From Kalaharituber pfeilii (lineage: Eukaryota > Ascomycota > Pezizomycetes > Pezizales > Pezizaceae): a stretch of DNA of 64,000 bases. The notes under the pieces were generated by a model. The model saw nothing but the letters and a program-made list of their open reading frames with translations, ran no database searches and had not been told where the DNA came from. The stretch lies in NCBI GenBank assembly GCA_015179045.1, contig WHUZ01000040.1:186001-250000 (forward strand), written 5' to 3'. This document shows positions 20,446-32,937 of the stretch, piece after piece; positions within the stretch are counted from its first letter, which is position 1, and each line of letters opens with the position of its first letter. The position numbers were made by a program, and so were the translations under genes.

Positions 20446-20795
20446 TAGCGGTATTCAGATTAGACTGTTCCCAGATAAAATGGAATCCGGCGGATAAACC
20501 AGTTTATCCAGTCTATAATCTGAGTACCCTCTTGTAGTTTTGGGTCCAAAAATCCACCGGAATTTATGCATGCCAGGTGCTGAATACTGCATCGAGGCCC
20601 GCAAGATGCATCATATAATGCAGTTGTCACAAAAATCTGACCGGATTTATTTCGTGAAAACATCGCAAAATAAACTGGTTTATAACGAAAAGAAAAACAG
20701 ATAAAATTTTGTATGGAGATGACCGAATTTTCCGGACTTGATAAAATTCTAAAATCCGGAAAACCCGAGAAGATTTTTCCAATCTGAATATTTCG
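20446..20795. mobile_element. Tc1/mariner-type MITE, copy 1 (right end decayed)
   Basis: It starts TAGCGGTATTCAGATTAGAC and is about 85% similar over its length to 21184-21575. The right terminus is degenerate (CCAATCTGAATATTTCGCA), and an internal segment of about 30 bp present in copy 2 is absent. A TA at the left end fits a TA target. Confidence 0.8.
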
Positions 20796-21183
20796 CAGCT
20801 GCGTAAGGTAAGAGCATGCAGACAAAACGAAAAGCTTTGTCTCGTGCCCTGCCGCTTCCCGCTATACACAAATACCAGCATACAAAGGGCATACAACACA
20901 TTTTTTTGTAACATAACATACAAGGTCGAGAAGAAGCCCTTTCTTCATTCTCACTAGTACTAACTCGATAGCAACAGCAAGAACAAGCTGTCACGTACAA
21001 ACTAGGTAATATAAACTTAATTATTTGTGGTGTAACATGCACGCTTAAATGCAAAAAGTATTTACCGGTACGTAAGGAGTATCTGCACTCCTTGAGCAAG
21101 TTCTGAACTTTATTCCTGCGAACTGTCAAAAATTCAATATTCTCCATCTCGAATTCGAAAGCAAACAAGGGTCGTTACACTAG

Positions 21184-21575
21184 TAGCGGTATTCAGATTA
21201 GACTGTCCTCATATAAAATGGAATCCGGCGGACAAACCAGTTTATCCGGTCTGTAGTCTGAGTACCCTCTTGTGAAAATCGGATTTTTTGTCAAATCGGA
21301 AACTGGTTTTGGGTCCAAAAATCCACCGGAATTTATGCACACCAGGTCCTGAATATTGCATTAAGGCCCGCAAAACGCATCATATATATGCAGTTGTCGC
21401 AAAAATCTGACCGGATTTTGTCTGCGAAAAAAACGCGAAAATAAACCGGTTTAACTGGTTTATAACATGAAAATACCAGATAAAATTTTGTATGGAGATG
21501 ACCGGATTTTCCGGACTTGATAAAATTCTGAAATCCGGGAAATCTGGCCAGATTTTTCTAATCTGAATACCGCTA
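21184..21575. mobile_element. Tc1/mariner-type MITE, copy 2 (both ends intact)
   Basis: The 392-bp element has perfect 18-bp terminal inverted repeats, TAGCGGTATTCAGATTAG and CTAATCTGAATACCGCTA, with the outer TA on each side read as target duplication. Copies 1 and 2 lie in the same orientation 390 bp apart. There is no coding capacity. Confidence 0.9.
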
Positions 21576-21770
21576 CTGAAGTGCTGAGGACTTGACGTAC
21601 TGAGAACGGTAAGTGTGATTGAGCAGGGATCTGCACTAAATTATAATGTGGATTGATTGCTGGCATCTATGGCCATGATCAACCTGGATGTCGAAAGCCC
21701 CGCGCACCGCGCTAGGAATAACCCACTGATCAGTTGCTCCTCGATACCCCCCGAATTATTGCACGCTGCA

Positions 21771-22060
21771 AGCAAGCTGCATACGGTGCAGTAGCCAGGC
21801 CGATCACCAATCTCAATCCTATTGAGGATATCTGGAGAATGACCAAGACAAGACCAAACAACGTCAAGATAAAGCTACTACCAGCAGAGGGGAGGTCTCA
21901 ACAGATTCAGGAGGAATGGCAGAAGATAAAGCCGGAGGAGATTTGAAGCTTGTAGACAGTATGCTTGAGCGAGTTACAGCTGTAATTGCTGCCAACGGCG
22001 GCCACACAAAATTCTGATTTACAGTCGGCCTGGCTACTGCACCGTATGCAGCTTGTGGGG
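21771..22060 (+). mobile_element. Internally deleted Tc1-like transposon
   Basis: Inverted arms of about 30 bp (CAAGCTGCATACGGTGCAG... at 21771 and ...CTGCACCGTATGCAGCTTG ending at 22060) enclose only the C-terminal end of a Tc1-type transposase: NLNPIEDIWRMTK, then a frameshift near 21940, then LVDSMLERVTAVIAANGG and a stop at 22016. The NPIE block is the third catalytic acid region of DD34E transposases. The rest of the gene is deleted. Confidence 0.8.
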
Positions 22061-22222
22061 GTATCGCGTACTCGGGGTCAGGGTTAGTCTTCAGATGCAT
22101 ACGAGCTGCATAACTGGGCGTCTTGCAGATGCCCCATAGCAACGCAACATAGCATGGATAATCGAACAAAAGTCTTCAGAACTTTTATATGGGATTTACA
22201 TACGAAAACTTCTATCATTAAA

Positions 22223-22460
22223 TTAATAAGGTATCGCAGCCCCACCAGCAGCAATAATAAACCAGAGTCTATTTGGCATACTCCTAACTGATGACAGCAA
22301 CCTCTCCTTCATTATTTTTTCCCATTCCTCTTGTAGCTTTTCCTTCAGTACCTCCATGTCCTTAATCCGACAGCTGATTTGCATCGTCACGTAGTGTAAT
22401 AATTCTAAGACGCTCACCTCGTGTAGTCTCCTTATTCCGGAACTTGCTCGGACTGCCAAA
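22223..22460 (-). pseudogene. Tc1-like transposase C-terminal fragment
   Basis: The minus-strand frame ends LQEEWEKIMKERLLSSVRSM...IIAAGGAAIPY and stops at 22223. This matches the usual C-terminus of Tc1 transposases (QEEW..I....L..SM..R...I.A.GG...Y). Nothing upstream of this block is recognisable, and the sequence differs from the fragment at 21771. Confidence 0.7.
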
Positions 22461-23156
22461 ATAATCTTTTCGGGTTCCTCGTAGCTTCATTGCTGCTGTA
22501 ACTTATGCGCGTACCGGTAATATAGCTCTGTTGACACTTATGTGTTTAGCGACACGTCTAAATTACAGTTTTTTTGTGTTATTGTCCACATCGCGTTACC
22601 TAGAGGAGGCTTGGCAATGCAGTGCATAGCGCTTCTGAAGACTTACCCTTGACCCCGAGTACAGCCTTGCAGGCGATCAGCCTCGTGCCGACTTGCCGTT
22701 GCCAAGACTGCGCCGTACATCCATGTACTGAGTCTATCGATCCTGCGCGGAAAGTCTAAGTTCCGTTCATCATCCATCATGACGATCTAGGGAGCATTAC
22801 TCGCTTGCTTGAGTTTCTGCATGTTACATGGGGCTTTGCGTATGACCGCCGAGTGACTGCTAGTATGCTAGCTGGGCAGGCACTGACCAATCGGATGAAC
22901 ATGTACAACGATTCCGTCTGGAGGGTCCGATTGAAATGTTGAAATCAATGTACCGAGACACTAGGCATGAGACGTACTGAGTTCTGGGGTGAGAAACACG
23001 GTGCAAGTTCTGTATAAAGAGGTGGAGGACTTGCGACCACTGAGCTCCATTAACGATTGGAAGCGGAGCTGATATTCGTATGACAAAATGCTTTCGCAGC
23101 TGGGCCCTTTGTTTTGGTTCGACAGATTGGTTGGTATTAAGACGAAAGAGGAACTG
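22461..23156. other. Gene-free stretch upstream of the P450 gene
   Basis: No coding signal. It presumably includes the P450 promoter, but I see no TATA box I would commit to. Confidence 0.35.
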
Positions 23157-25087
23157 ATGTCGACATTACTGCTTGGACTCGCCTCGGTATGCTACAGGTT
23201 TCTTCACCCCCAGAGAACTGACTACTAACTTTGACAATTCACCTAGCTTATCGTCGGGTCAATCGCATGGCGCTGTTTCTACAATCTCTATCTACACCCA
23301 CTAGCCAAGTTCCCCGGCCCGAAGCTGGCAGCTATTTCACCGGTTGGCATTTCTCGGCTCAGACTTTGAATGGACAAGCCTAATGTTCCTCCCGGCAGCT
23401 ATGGTACTCTGCGGTCTCCCTGAGCGGAAACCAGATCTGGCACTACAGAGAAGCGCATAGGAAATATGGTCAGTACCGGTTCTGGCCTGCTTGAACTGCA
23501 CTAAGCTTTCACTCTCAGGCCCTGTCGTCCGCATAGCACCAAACGATCTTTCCTTCTCCTCAGCAGCGGCATGGAAAGATATTCATGGCCATCATGCCCG
23601 CCAATCTACCTTCGTCAAAACTGAGTTCTACAACACGGACCCGAAGAATTTCGGCACTTCACACATTCTGAGTGAGAAAGATATCGCTAAGCATGCCGAA
23701 ATCCGCCGGCTGCTCGCCCACGCGTTCTCAGCAAAGGCTCTGCAGGAGCAAGAGGTACTCATTGATAGGTACATCAACTTGTTTGTGCAGAGACTTGGAA
23801 AACGGTATGCCGATAGACAGAAGGGGCCAGATGGGGAATACTGCAACCTGGTGCATTGGTACAATTATACAACATTTGATATAATCGGTGACTTGGCATT
23901 TGGTGATTCTGGAGCCTTCGCGTGCCTGGAGAACGGTCTGGACCTGCTTCTGAAGCTATGAAGGGACTATCTCTCTGACGTTAAATTCTACAGAACGAAG
24001 TCACCCTTGGGTGTCTGGAATTCTTGGTGGCATCTATGCTACAGGTCTTAGAGATATATTCCGTCGTTATCCATTCATGATCAACATAGGGTACCTGCTT
24101 ACTCCGAAGAGAATTACAAACATGCGGCTTCGCATCAACCAATATAGCAAAGATATGGTGGAGAAGTACTTTGCAATGCTCTACGCCCCCATGTGTCCTG
24201 CGAAAACTAACCTTGAAACAGGCGTCTGAGCAAGGAGACAGACAGGAAGGATTTCATGACCTATATCCTTGATAAGAAAGACGACCCTGGATTTTCGGAT
24301 ATTCATCTTCCAGGGAATGCTCAAATCCTAGTGTGAGCTCCCACCCGTCTCAGACTGCATGGGTGGAAAAGATGTTGATTTTACGCAGTATTGCTGGTTC
24401 CGAAACTACCGCCACCCAGCTTTCCGGCTTGACATACTACCTTCTCAAAACACCAGATGCCTACCAACGCTTGAAGGATGAGATCCGTATTTCCTTCCGA
24501 AGTTACTGGGATATCAACTCCCTTACCACACAGCATCTTCCTTACTTGAATGCGGTGATTGAAGAGGGATTGAGAATCTATCCACCAGTTCCCATCGGCA
24601 TGCCACGAAAGAGCCCAGGTGCCATGGTGGCTGGTTACTATGTGCCTGCGGGAGCAGAAGTTGGGGTGCATGCATACTCAACATCTCATAATCCAGATAA
24701 CTTCCAGGACCCAGATCAGTTCATTCCGGAACGGTGGTTGGCAGGGAGCAAGTTTAATGACAAGAAGGAGGCCAGTCAGCCTTTCTTGCTAGGACCAAGA
24801 GGCTGTCTCGGGAGAAAGTTAGTCACCCCATTCTGTGTTATTGGTCAAGGTCTTATGAAGCATACGGGCTGCTAACACTGCCTTTGGATTGTAGTTTGGC
24901 TTACATGGAGCTTCGTATGATCATTGCGAAAATGTTCTACTGCTATGACCTTGAATTAGTGAGACCGGATATGGACTGGGAGAAGGAATCCAAGAGTTGG
25001 ACGCTATGGTGGAAGCCGGAGCTGAACGTTTATGTCAAGTCACGAGAAGGCATTGAAGTCGAGACCCGAGGCCTCCCTACTGCATAG
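23157..25087 (+). CDS. Cytochrome P450 monooxygenase, 8 exons
   Basis: Exons 23157-23186, 23247-23342, 23399-23468, 23519-23935, 23994-24165, 24222-24332, 24389-24817 and 24895-25087 join to a 505-aa protein with exact phase agreement. All seven introns are 50-77 bp with GT...AG ends, and CTAAC/CTGAC branch sites are visible in several. The N-terminus ([18 protein letters not shown]) is a membrane anchor, followed by the Pro-rich hinge FPGPKLA. Diagnostic motifs are the I-helix AGSETT (301-306), K-helix ExxR (E358-R361), the PERW block (FIPERWL) and the haem loop [10 protein letters not shown] with ligand Cys438. It should act at the ER membrane with a P450 reductase. The overall pattern resembles fungal CYP65-like hydroxylases of the isotrichodermin C-15 type, but the substrate is unknown. 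No biosynthetic partner genes lie nearby. The gene appears intact. Confidence 0.9.
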
Positions 25088-25362
25088 TTTGCTAGTACTT
25101 TGCGGTGATGTCAGTTTGAGCGTTTTTCGAGGTCCATTCTTGGTTGAAATTATGGGGACAGATGTTGGATAATCGGGCATGTCTTAGTTGCATTTAATGA
25201 GCCATTCTTGCACAATGAGAACATTGATGTTGTAGCGCAAATCAACACATATTTCCTCCTCCAACAAACATTTCCTCACCATTCTGTGCCTTTGGCTGCT
25301 GGCCCCCTATCCATGGACTCATTCACCGTGCGGGACTCCATATCTCTCGTTGTCAATGGAAT

Positions 25363-25919
25363 TTTTTTTTTTTTTTTTTTATTTCATTACTCGCATGCCG
25401 CCCTATGGGCTATGGCGAGGTGTATATAAAACTAACTAAAGTACTAAAAGAATGGCTATGTAACACGAAGATCTGTCTAGTTTCCTCGGTGTCGAGCCTG
25501 CCTATTTCCTTGTTCTGTCCGGCTCATACACCTCCGATCTCAACCACTTCCCCCCCAGTCTAACTTTTCTGCTTCCGTCCTTGTCTTGGTGTACAACACC
25601 ACCGAGCTTGTCTTTTTCCCTTCCTCCTCTAGCAATGTCTTCTTTCTCAGCCATCTGATGCCCGTGGTTTTGTCTAAATCCTTGTTGTCTGCCTCCAGCC
25701 ACTTCCTGACCTTCTCCAAGCCTTTGCGGAGTGCGACACCGTGTATTACGATGCCGTGTCTTTGTCGAGGATTTGTTGGGGGTTGGCTGGTGCGATTTGC
25801 TGTGGTCTTCCGTGGGCCTTGATGGGAGCGGGGAGGGGCGGGATCGGGTGTCGATGTCGGGGTTGGGGATGGGGATGGATCGGGGTTTTTGGCTTCCGTC
25901 GGGGGAGATGGGGCGATCT
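25363..25919 (-). mobile_element. ORF1-only LINE derivative (RRM fragment fused to tail A)
   Basis: Repeats of 16 bp, TCGTTGTCAATGGAAT, flank it at 25347-25362 and 25920-25935. On the minus strand it encodes a Pro/Ser-rich linker, GIVIHGVALRKGLEKV, TGIRWLRKK and EEEGKKTSSVVLYTK, then a frameshift near 25555, VYEPDRTRK and a stop. A short 3'UTR, the A-type hairpin and poly(A) follow (T-run at 25363-25380). It inserted about 275 bp past the P450 stop codon. Confidence 0.9.
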
Positions 25920-25935
25920 TCGTTGTCAATGGAAT

Positions 25936-27549
25936 GCAAATATACTTTGAATGGCGTGAACGTCCGCTTGGTTCTCTCGTGGCAACGACAGGTTCTTAGA
26001 ATCTTGCTTCTGAATTCGCGCAGTCAGCGCATAGAGGAGCGGGCTCTTGCATAATATGGTGGATGTCTGCCCGTAGTACTGACGGTTCTTGAGAAGTTAG
26101 CGTTCACAAGGGTCAGCGTCCGGCTCGTGTTCAGGTACCCTCACAGGTGATTAGCAAGTCAACTTGGCGCCGCAGGATTCCCTGGCTTGCGCAAATCAGA
26201 ACTGGGGCAAGTGTTCCGCTGGTTGTTGTCGCGTGCGGTGCATGGCATGCTGAACCTTATTTTTATCGGGTAGTGCATCATAGCCTCGTCCCCGGCCCTG
26301 TGGTCACGTGCGACGAGGCTAGGTGCAGCCGGGCGTGCACTTTCCAGGATGGCTATCACCCCGCAGGCGTGACGAGCACTGCCCTTGGTACGACGTCACT
26401 ATAGCGCTCCAGTTTCCGTTCATAAGAGACATGTTTCGGTGTGATATGGTCGATTTTTTTGTTGGGTTTTTTTTGTTTATTTTCTTTTTTCTTTGAAGGG
26501 GGGGCCCTTGAAAGCGTAAAGGAACAGTTGCTTTAGAAGCACATTGAATGAGCTCAAGTCCTTATTTGGTAAGACTAAATTTGAAAGTTTATCTTCTCAG
26601 ATACCATTGAAGGTGTATTAGTTTAATCATTGATGATGGACATGAAGAGGAATAATTATCGTAAGCATGATGTCTTTATTTTTCTTTGTGTCGCGATGCA
26701 CTCACGTTATGTAACATTACTTTATATCTCAACACCACAGAGCATCCGGAATCTTGTAAATTTAAGTCGGTGTAGATCAATAGAGGAATATTAATACTGC
26801 GGGTAATATTTGGTAACATTTAAGTGCTGTGAGCGTGCCGTAGTGAATTTGGGATAGGACTCCCAGTGGACTCTGACCTCGCTGGCCAGGTCAACCCAAA
26901 ATTACTGTATGACAGGAATACACTCTGGATGCAAATGGTAAGACAACACTTGCAGCTAAAGTGGGCAAAACATAACGTTAACGCAGCCCTGTGAGAATTC
27001 TCCAAGATATATAGTATAATATACGTATAGTCTTTACTAATTTCAAGGAACAACGTATACATATATGGCATTTTCGAGGACAGGAACCGCGAACATTGAC
27101 ATCAGCAGCGGCGGGGCTGGGGATATACCAACGAGTGCTACATCGGCAGTATAGCGACGCCAAAAAGCCCTGGAAGGCGTGATAGCCTGCCGCTCAGGGC
27201 GCGCGAGCGGGAGCGTCCGATAATGATAGATAGTACCAGACAATTGGGGCGCAATATGGTGGATACTTCCGTGGCCGATAGGGTTCAGGCTGGATGTGGG
27301 AAGCTGTTTAGGTTTTGCTTTGGCACTGACATATACAGTTGTTACTGTACGTAGTCTTTCCGGAAAGGGAGGCAGAACCAAAGCCGGCAGTATGTCTAGG
27401 TGGGAGGCATACGAGGGGCCTATTCCTGCGCTCTTTGTCCATCCCCTTCGCCCACTTCCTCTCCTATAATCTCGCATTGCCGCCGCCGACCTCGGCCTCT
27501 CCTCCTACCCCCCTCCCCCCCCCCCCAGGCAAGGCGAGCCCCTCGTAAT
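25936..27549. other. Gene-free stretch
   Basis: I find no supported gene. Low-complexity T/G-rich sequence lies at 26450-26510. Frames up to 144 codons on the minus strand (27477-27043) lack recognisable motifs. Confidence 0.35.
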
Positions 27550-28190
27550 AACAGTAGCTATGCGAGGACTGATAATGCTCCCATCTTCCCCTGTACCATT
27601 TCCGTCTCTCGCATCTGCTTTCGCTACTCCCTGCTCCGACTTTCGCAACCCCTGCTCTTGCAACTCCGCCGTCCGCATCTCTGCCGTTCCCACCTTTGCC
27701 ATTCCCTCTCAGGAAGGTAAAACGCACTTTCTCGTTGGTAGGTTAACTACTCTCGTGCGTTTTTTATCCATATTTTTCCGTTGTTTTTTGTATTGTCTGA
27801 CAGTTAGTTATTTTATTTCTTTATATCTGTTGAGGTTTTATACCCCTGGTATCTTTATTGTGACTAGACAGGGACTTCAGGCGGACCAGGCATATAATAT
27901 GGTCGTCAGAAGAAAGCCTGGCTGAGTTAGGCTGTAATTCCAAAGCGAGAGATGCTGGTCTCTTGGAAAAAAGCAACTTGTGGGACACGGCGGTTGTGCG
28001 CACATGGGGGGTTGTGGGTATATGGGGGTTCCAGACAGAGCCTGTGAAATTGTCGGCGGATGAGCCTCAATGACTTGGGAGAAATTCCAAAGAATTGGTG
28101 AGTCCACCGGGTTCAGCGTAGAAAGTGAGCTTTTTTTATTATTTTTTTGTGCAGTATCACTGTTTCGTTGAGCAATGGCTGATATGTTTA
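27550..28190 (+). repeat. Unclassified dispersed repeat R, copy 3
   Basis: It shares with 14740-15380 and 18850-19510 the sequence TGCGAGGACTGA-like start, the pyrimidine block, TGTCTGACAGTTAGTTATT, TTTATATCTGTTGAGG, and TATCACTGTTTCGTTGAGCA near the end. Confidence 0.55.
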
Positions 28191-28236
28191 TGGTTTTTTA
28201 CAGTAGATTCCAGGGCAATAGGTGCAAATATACAGT

Positions 28237-28900
28237 CACATGGCAAAAGAAAGTGTACACCTAAATTTGCATAATTTGATGTCTTAGACCTGCATACGCA
28301 CTATTACCACCACAAACGCCAATAAGGAACTTCGAAACGGAGTTGAATTCTAACATTAGGGCAAAGAAAAATATGAAGACGACTCTTGAAGGAGATTAAA
28401 GGTCAATAAGAAATATACTACCACTTATCTATAACTATATTTACATAAAAAGGAAATCTACCCTATTCATAAAGACTCTCAAGTTCATCTCTTCTGCCAA
28501 ATATGGTATCTCTCATAACTAAACATGCTGCCTCGTCTACCAAAGTCATCTATAATGGATCTGGTAAACGCAGAGAGTTACCGTCCACCAGGTCAAAAAG
28601 ACACTTGACTAGCGATACTCACTAGTTCTCTGCGTAGCTCATATAGCACTTATTTATGCGACTGCGACGCCGTTCCGGCTGTCGCATATCGCTTGTAGCG
28701 CATATGCACATTTCGTGCACACGCATCCATCCACCGACCGCCCACCCTACAGTTGCGGTAGACCCGTAACATTGGCCTTTTTCAAAGTCGGGCATCCGTT
28801 CCTTAGGAGCGGCAGTATTGGTACTAGTAGAAGAGGTGGCACTAGAGGCAGAACTGCTGGCAGTATGGTGTAGTACTGTTAAATGTGCGAATAAGGCCAT
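28237..28900 (-). mobile_element. Decayed Tc1-like element
   Basis: The left edge, TATACAGTCACATGGCAAAA followed by GTGTACACC, has the form of a fungal Tc1 terminal repeat. On the minus strand MPDFEKGQCYG near 28799-28765 resembles the N-terminal helix-turn-helix start of Tc1 transposases. The intervening frames are broken. The other terminus was not located. Confidence 0.4.
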
Positions 28901-29661
28901 ATGTAAGCCTGTGCAGGTGAGGTTCTACTCCCAGATTTAAATACATGAAGAATAGTCTTATTCTCAAGACATCTTCCATCCAGCTCGTACATGATTCAAC
29001 ATCACTTTCATTAATCTCTCCAGAAACAAAGTTTCCATTGTTATTTCATGAAACCTGCTGAGTTGTAGCTCTCCGTTTAGAGCTTCAGAAAATCAGTGTA
29101 CTAATTAGATGGTAATTTGATATTCCCTAATATTAATTCCGGCCGGGCATTCCTAAACTCATCCTGAGTAAAGTTGAATACAAGGATATGGTCTCATTCA
29201 GGAGTATAACTGGACCTTCAGGAATGAACATAGTCCACTAGGACCTTATCTTTGAATAAAATAATCAAACTTACTTTGAAGCATGATCTTATTCAGGTCC
29301 ATTAGTGCGTCCCTCCCGCAAGCTCATTGCCTTAACATGGTTCCTGGGTTGTTCGTTTCAAGTTGTGAGGTCTGTGCATTTCCCCACGTACAAGATGCGA
29401 GTATGTGCACATACCAGCATGCATAGAACGAGAACGCTTTTATTGTTGAGGGAGTGGCAAAATTTGCTGACATTGGCGGTGTGAATTACTGATATAAGCA
29501 GAGAGCCCGGTTTAGATAATAGTTTGAAGCATGAGTACGAATGTTGCCGACAAAGGAGATCAGCAAAATAGGTCTATCAGAACAAGGATGTGTAGAATCA
29601 GGGAGGCGGGCATATCATTCTCTTGTGTTTGCTTATTTCGGTTATACAGTCGCCAAAGTAG
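28901..29661. other. Gene-free stretch
   Basis: AT-rich sequence without coding signal or clear repeat ends. Confidence 0.35.
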
Positions 29662-29669
29662 CCAGGGAG

Positions 29670-30049
29670 TAGTAAGCGGCACGAGCTAGCTCAAGCCGAG
29701 CTGGAGGGTGAGTTCGAGCCAGCTCGTTGGTAAGTGAGCTCGAGCCAGTGAGCCTTAATTACAAGATATTGATAACTAATCTAAACTATTCTACAGCTTC
29801 ATCCTCCTCGCCGCTATCCGCTAAATTCAGTATTTCTTCTACATTGACTCCTACCATATTAGGTATTTACAGTTTATGAAACCCTGCGCTGGCTGAGCAT
29901 TTCAGCGAGCTGTCAAGAGAAACACCAGCGTGATCTTGGCTGTCTGAAGCTCGAGCCAGAGCTCGAGCTCATGCCAAGCCAGCTCGAGCTAGGTCGCGTG
30001 GGCTCGGGCTCGGGCTGGCTCGAGCTGGCTCGGCTCGTGCCGCTCACTA
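29670..30049. mobile_element. hAT-type MITE with 8-bp target duplication
   Basis: The 380-bp element has terminal inverted repeats TAGTAAGCGGCACGAGC and GCTCGTGCCGCTCACTA, GAGCTCG-rich subterminal repeats and perfect 8-bp TSDs CCAGGGAG at 29662-29669 and 30050-30057. An 8-bp TSD is the signature of the hAT superfamily. It has no coding capacity. A second copy starts near 60159. Confidence 0.9.
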
Positions 30050-30057
30050 CCAGGGAG

Positions 30058-30509
30058 CCAAGGTAGAGAAAAGAACATTGGGGGAGGAGCATTTCTTGCG
30101 CATTTGCAGTGGGTCATGTAGCATGTGAATCACATTATCAAGCACTGGAAGGTAGTCTAGAAGAATCTTAGGGAGTGATGGGTTTGACTATACGAGGTTT
30201 CAGCTGGATTTGTGATGTCTCCACACTCGGTGTGGACATGCAGAAAGTACGCAATTGTTACTACGTCTGCATGTATGAGAGGACCGGATCTAGGACTTGG
30301 CGGCTATCAATAGCTCAACAGTAGCTGAGCAGAAGAAAGCAATCAATTTGTATCATAAAACGAAGACAATAGTGTAGGCAGTGGCAATAATCAAACAGCT
30401 TAGGAGAAAGAGAAGAAGAAGCACTCCTCCCGTAACCATCTACCCTCCATATATACCTATACATTAGTCTCATGCCAAGACCCTCTGCTATATATCGCCA
30501 GCTGAGGAC
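30058..30509. other. Gene-free stretch
   Basis: Nothing recognisable between the hAT MITE and the Tc1-like element. Confidence 0.35.
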
Positions 30510-30511
30510 TA

Positions 30512-32905
30512 CTGTAATTCACCACAACCCGACGTGCACCACGTCCCGACGCACGTTTTACACCAAAACTGACCGCGCGAGACAACATATATCTCAACCA
30601 CCAGAATAGAATTTTGTATGCAACTTGTAGAGCAGTTAAATTAAGGACTATTCTTCATATTCCCCACCTTACCTTCTTCAGATATGTTGCTTTGAAGGGG
30701 TTTATGATTCATGAAATTCTTACCATAAATTGGCATAGGCTTGGCATATATTTTTCGCTATAATATCACTAGTATTGAATTCCACTTATCACATCTGAAG
30801 TAAATTTGATAAAAGCAGTAGGACACTTAAATATCAATATTTTATCTTATTCAAAGATGTGAGAAGCACACCAAGAAAACTTCTCAAGAAGTGGTGGAGT
30901 TATTCACAAAATTCATTTTCTCATAGAAACTGTATGCAATAATTGTATAGGAAAACTACCTGAAATGGCAATTTGATGTATAAATTAGGCATTAAACAAC
31001 ATTAATCCAATTGAAGCACTAATTGACAAGAAGCATATTGGGGAGACTATCTAGCCACATTTCTATAGCCATTATGGTGAGCGTTGAAGAGAAGTTGTGC
31101 ATTCTACCCTCCAGTTCACTTTGTATGGGAATTCCATATAAATGCATGCCAAGACATCAATGAAAAACTCATGGTGCCATTAATCAACCATAATGTGTTT
31201 TCAGTGCAAATAAAGGGATTAAAGGTGAAGAATAACCCTTTATTTATTTCCCCTGAAGAGCGCATACAAAATTCTATTCTGGTTGTTGAGATATATGTTG
31301 TCGTGCATGCTCAGTTTTGTTCGACCTCCACTGGAAAAGCCGGATCGAGAAAGCCAGAAAACTCATAGGCGCACTGTCTGGACTAGGCAACTCTCAATGG
31401 GGAATGAGTCCTATCTCATGGAGAAAGGCTTATACAGGCATGGTAAGGGCAGTAGCCCTTTGGGGGTCCGAAATTGGGTGGAGAGGCAGAAGCAGTGGAG
31501 AGAGGAATTTGAGAGGTTGCAGTATCAAGCACTCCGCAAATGCACTGGTGCAGTTCAAGGGGCAGCGAGAGCAAAGGTCGAGGCCATTGCCGGAGTAGAG
31601 AGTGTAACGACGATCCTCGATCAAGGCCAAGCAAGGTATGCACTGAGATCAGTGAGGGACCCTACAGGAGTGGGGGACCTGTGGCCTGAAAGCTTCAGTG
31701 GAATGTTAGCCTCAGACCCAGACAGAGAGGGGGAGAGGGGGAGGGACTGGAGAGACTTCAGCTTGGGTTATGCTACAGACAAAAATGATGGATTTGAGTC
31801 AGTAGCTGGAAAGATTGCCAGCACTCTCGAGGTCGATGAGGAGGAGAGAGTGTCCTGGGGACGAGATGTACACCTACTGCAGGCAGACATTGAGGTCATT
31901 GACCTCAAGCTGTGCAAGGAAGACACCCCAGCCAAATGGGAAAAGGCCATCAATGAGGCTAAGAGTGACTCGGTAGCTATTTTCACAAATGGCAGCCGCA
32001 GTGAGGAAGGCGGTGTTGGTGGCGGATGGTGCTGGAGGCAGGTGGTAGCAGGTGAGTCAGAAGGGTCCCGGTGGGTAGGCACAAAAGCAACTGTGTGGGA
32101 CGGCGAGGTCTCAGGAATGAAGAGTGCCCTTGAAGCAGTTGATGGCAGTGAAAAAGTGCTACTACTCGCAGACTCTCAGGCAGCTATCAGTGCAGTCCAG
32201 AAAGCAGGAAAAAACTGGCAAGGCAAGGACTGCAGATCTAGCACGGGTGATAGAGCTGATTGCAGAGAGGCGGCAAAGGTTAAGGGAGGCGGATGCTGTG
32301 AAGCTGGCATGGGTCAAGGCCCACGTAGGGATAGAAGGCAATGAGAAGGCAGATGAGTTGGCCAAAGAGGGGGCCAAGTGCATGAGGTATGATGGGCAGG
32401 CCACTGAGGGTGGGCTGCGTCAAGAGTTAGTTCGAAAAAGAAAAGAGGAGAGGGAGCGTGCAGGGTTTGGGAAGGGCAAATTCATGAAGTGGGGCAGGAG
32501 AGCACTCACAAATTACACATGGCTGCGGACTGGAAAAGGCGGAGCTATGTGGAGGAGGATGGTCAGTGGCGAGGAGGTACAATGTACATGTGGTGAGGCA
32601 TGGAGTGCTGAGCATGTGGTGTTCAGGTGCACCGAACTGGAGCGACCCCAGAGGAAGGACAAAGATGGGGCGCATGTCACCTGGCAGTCCTGGGAGGACC
32701 TGGAGGAGAAAGGGTGGAAGCAAGAAGGTGTGGAGGGCGACCCGGTCGAGTACTGGTTTGCCTGCCTCGATCTGGGGTAGCCGGGGACGGAGAGCACTGA
32801 GTGCTCAAGATGTGCATGTAGATTCCGTAGTTAGGTGTTCCAAACCTGGCCCGGGTATATGGGTCCCTGCCATAGGCTGATAGCCTGTATGCGGGGTTAC
32901 GTGAA

Positions 32906-32937
<32 letters not shown>

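Noticed and set aside
23157..25087. P450 as a broken pseudogene because of interrupted frames
   Set aside because: All interruptions coincide with GT...AG introns of 50-77 bp, and the joined exons give an exact 505-codon frame with all motifs.
31283..32344. 353-codon frame as an independent gene
   Set aside because: Its first codons are transposon TIR sequence and the rest is frameshifted LINE ORF2.
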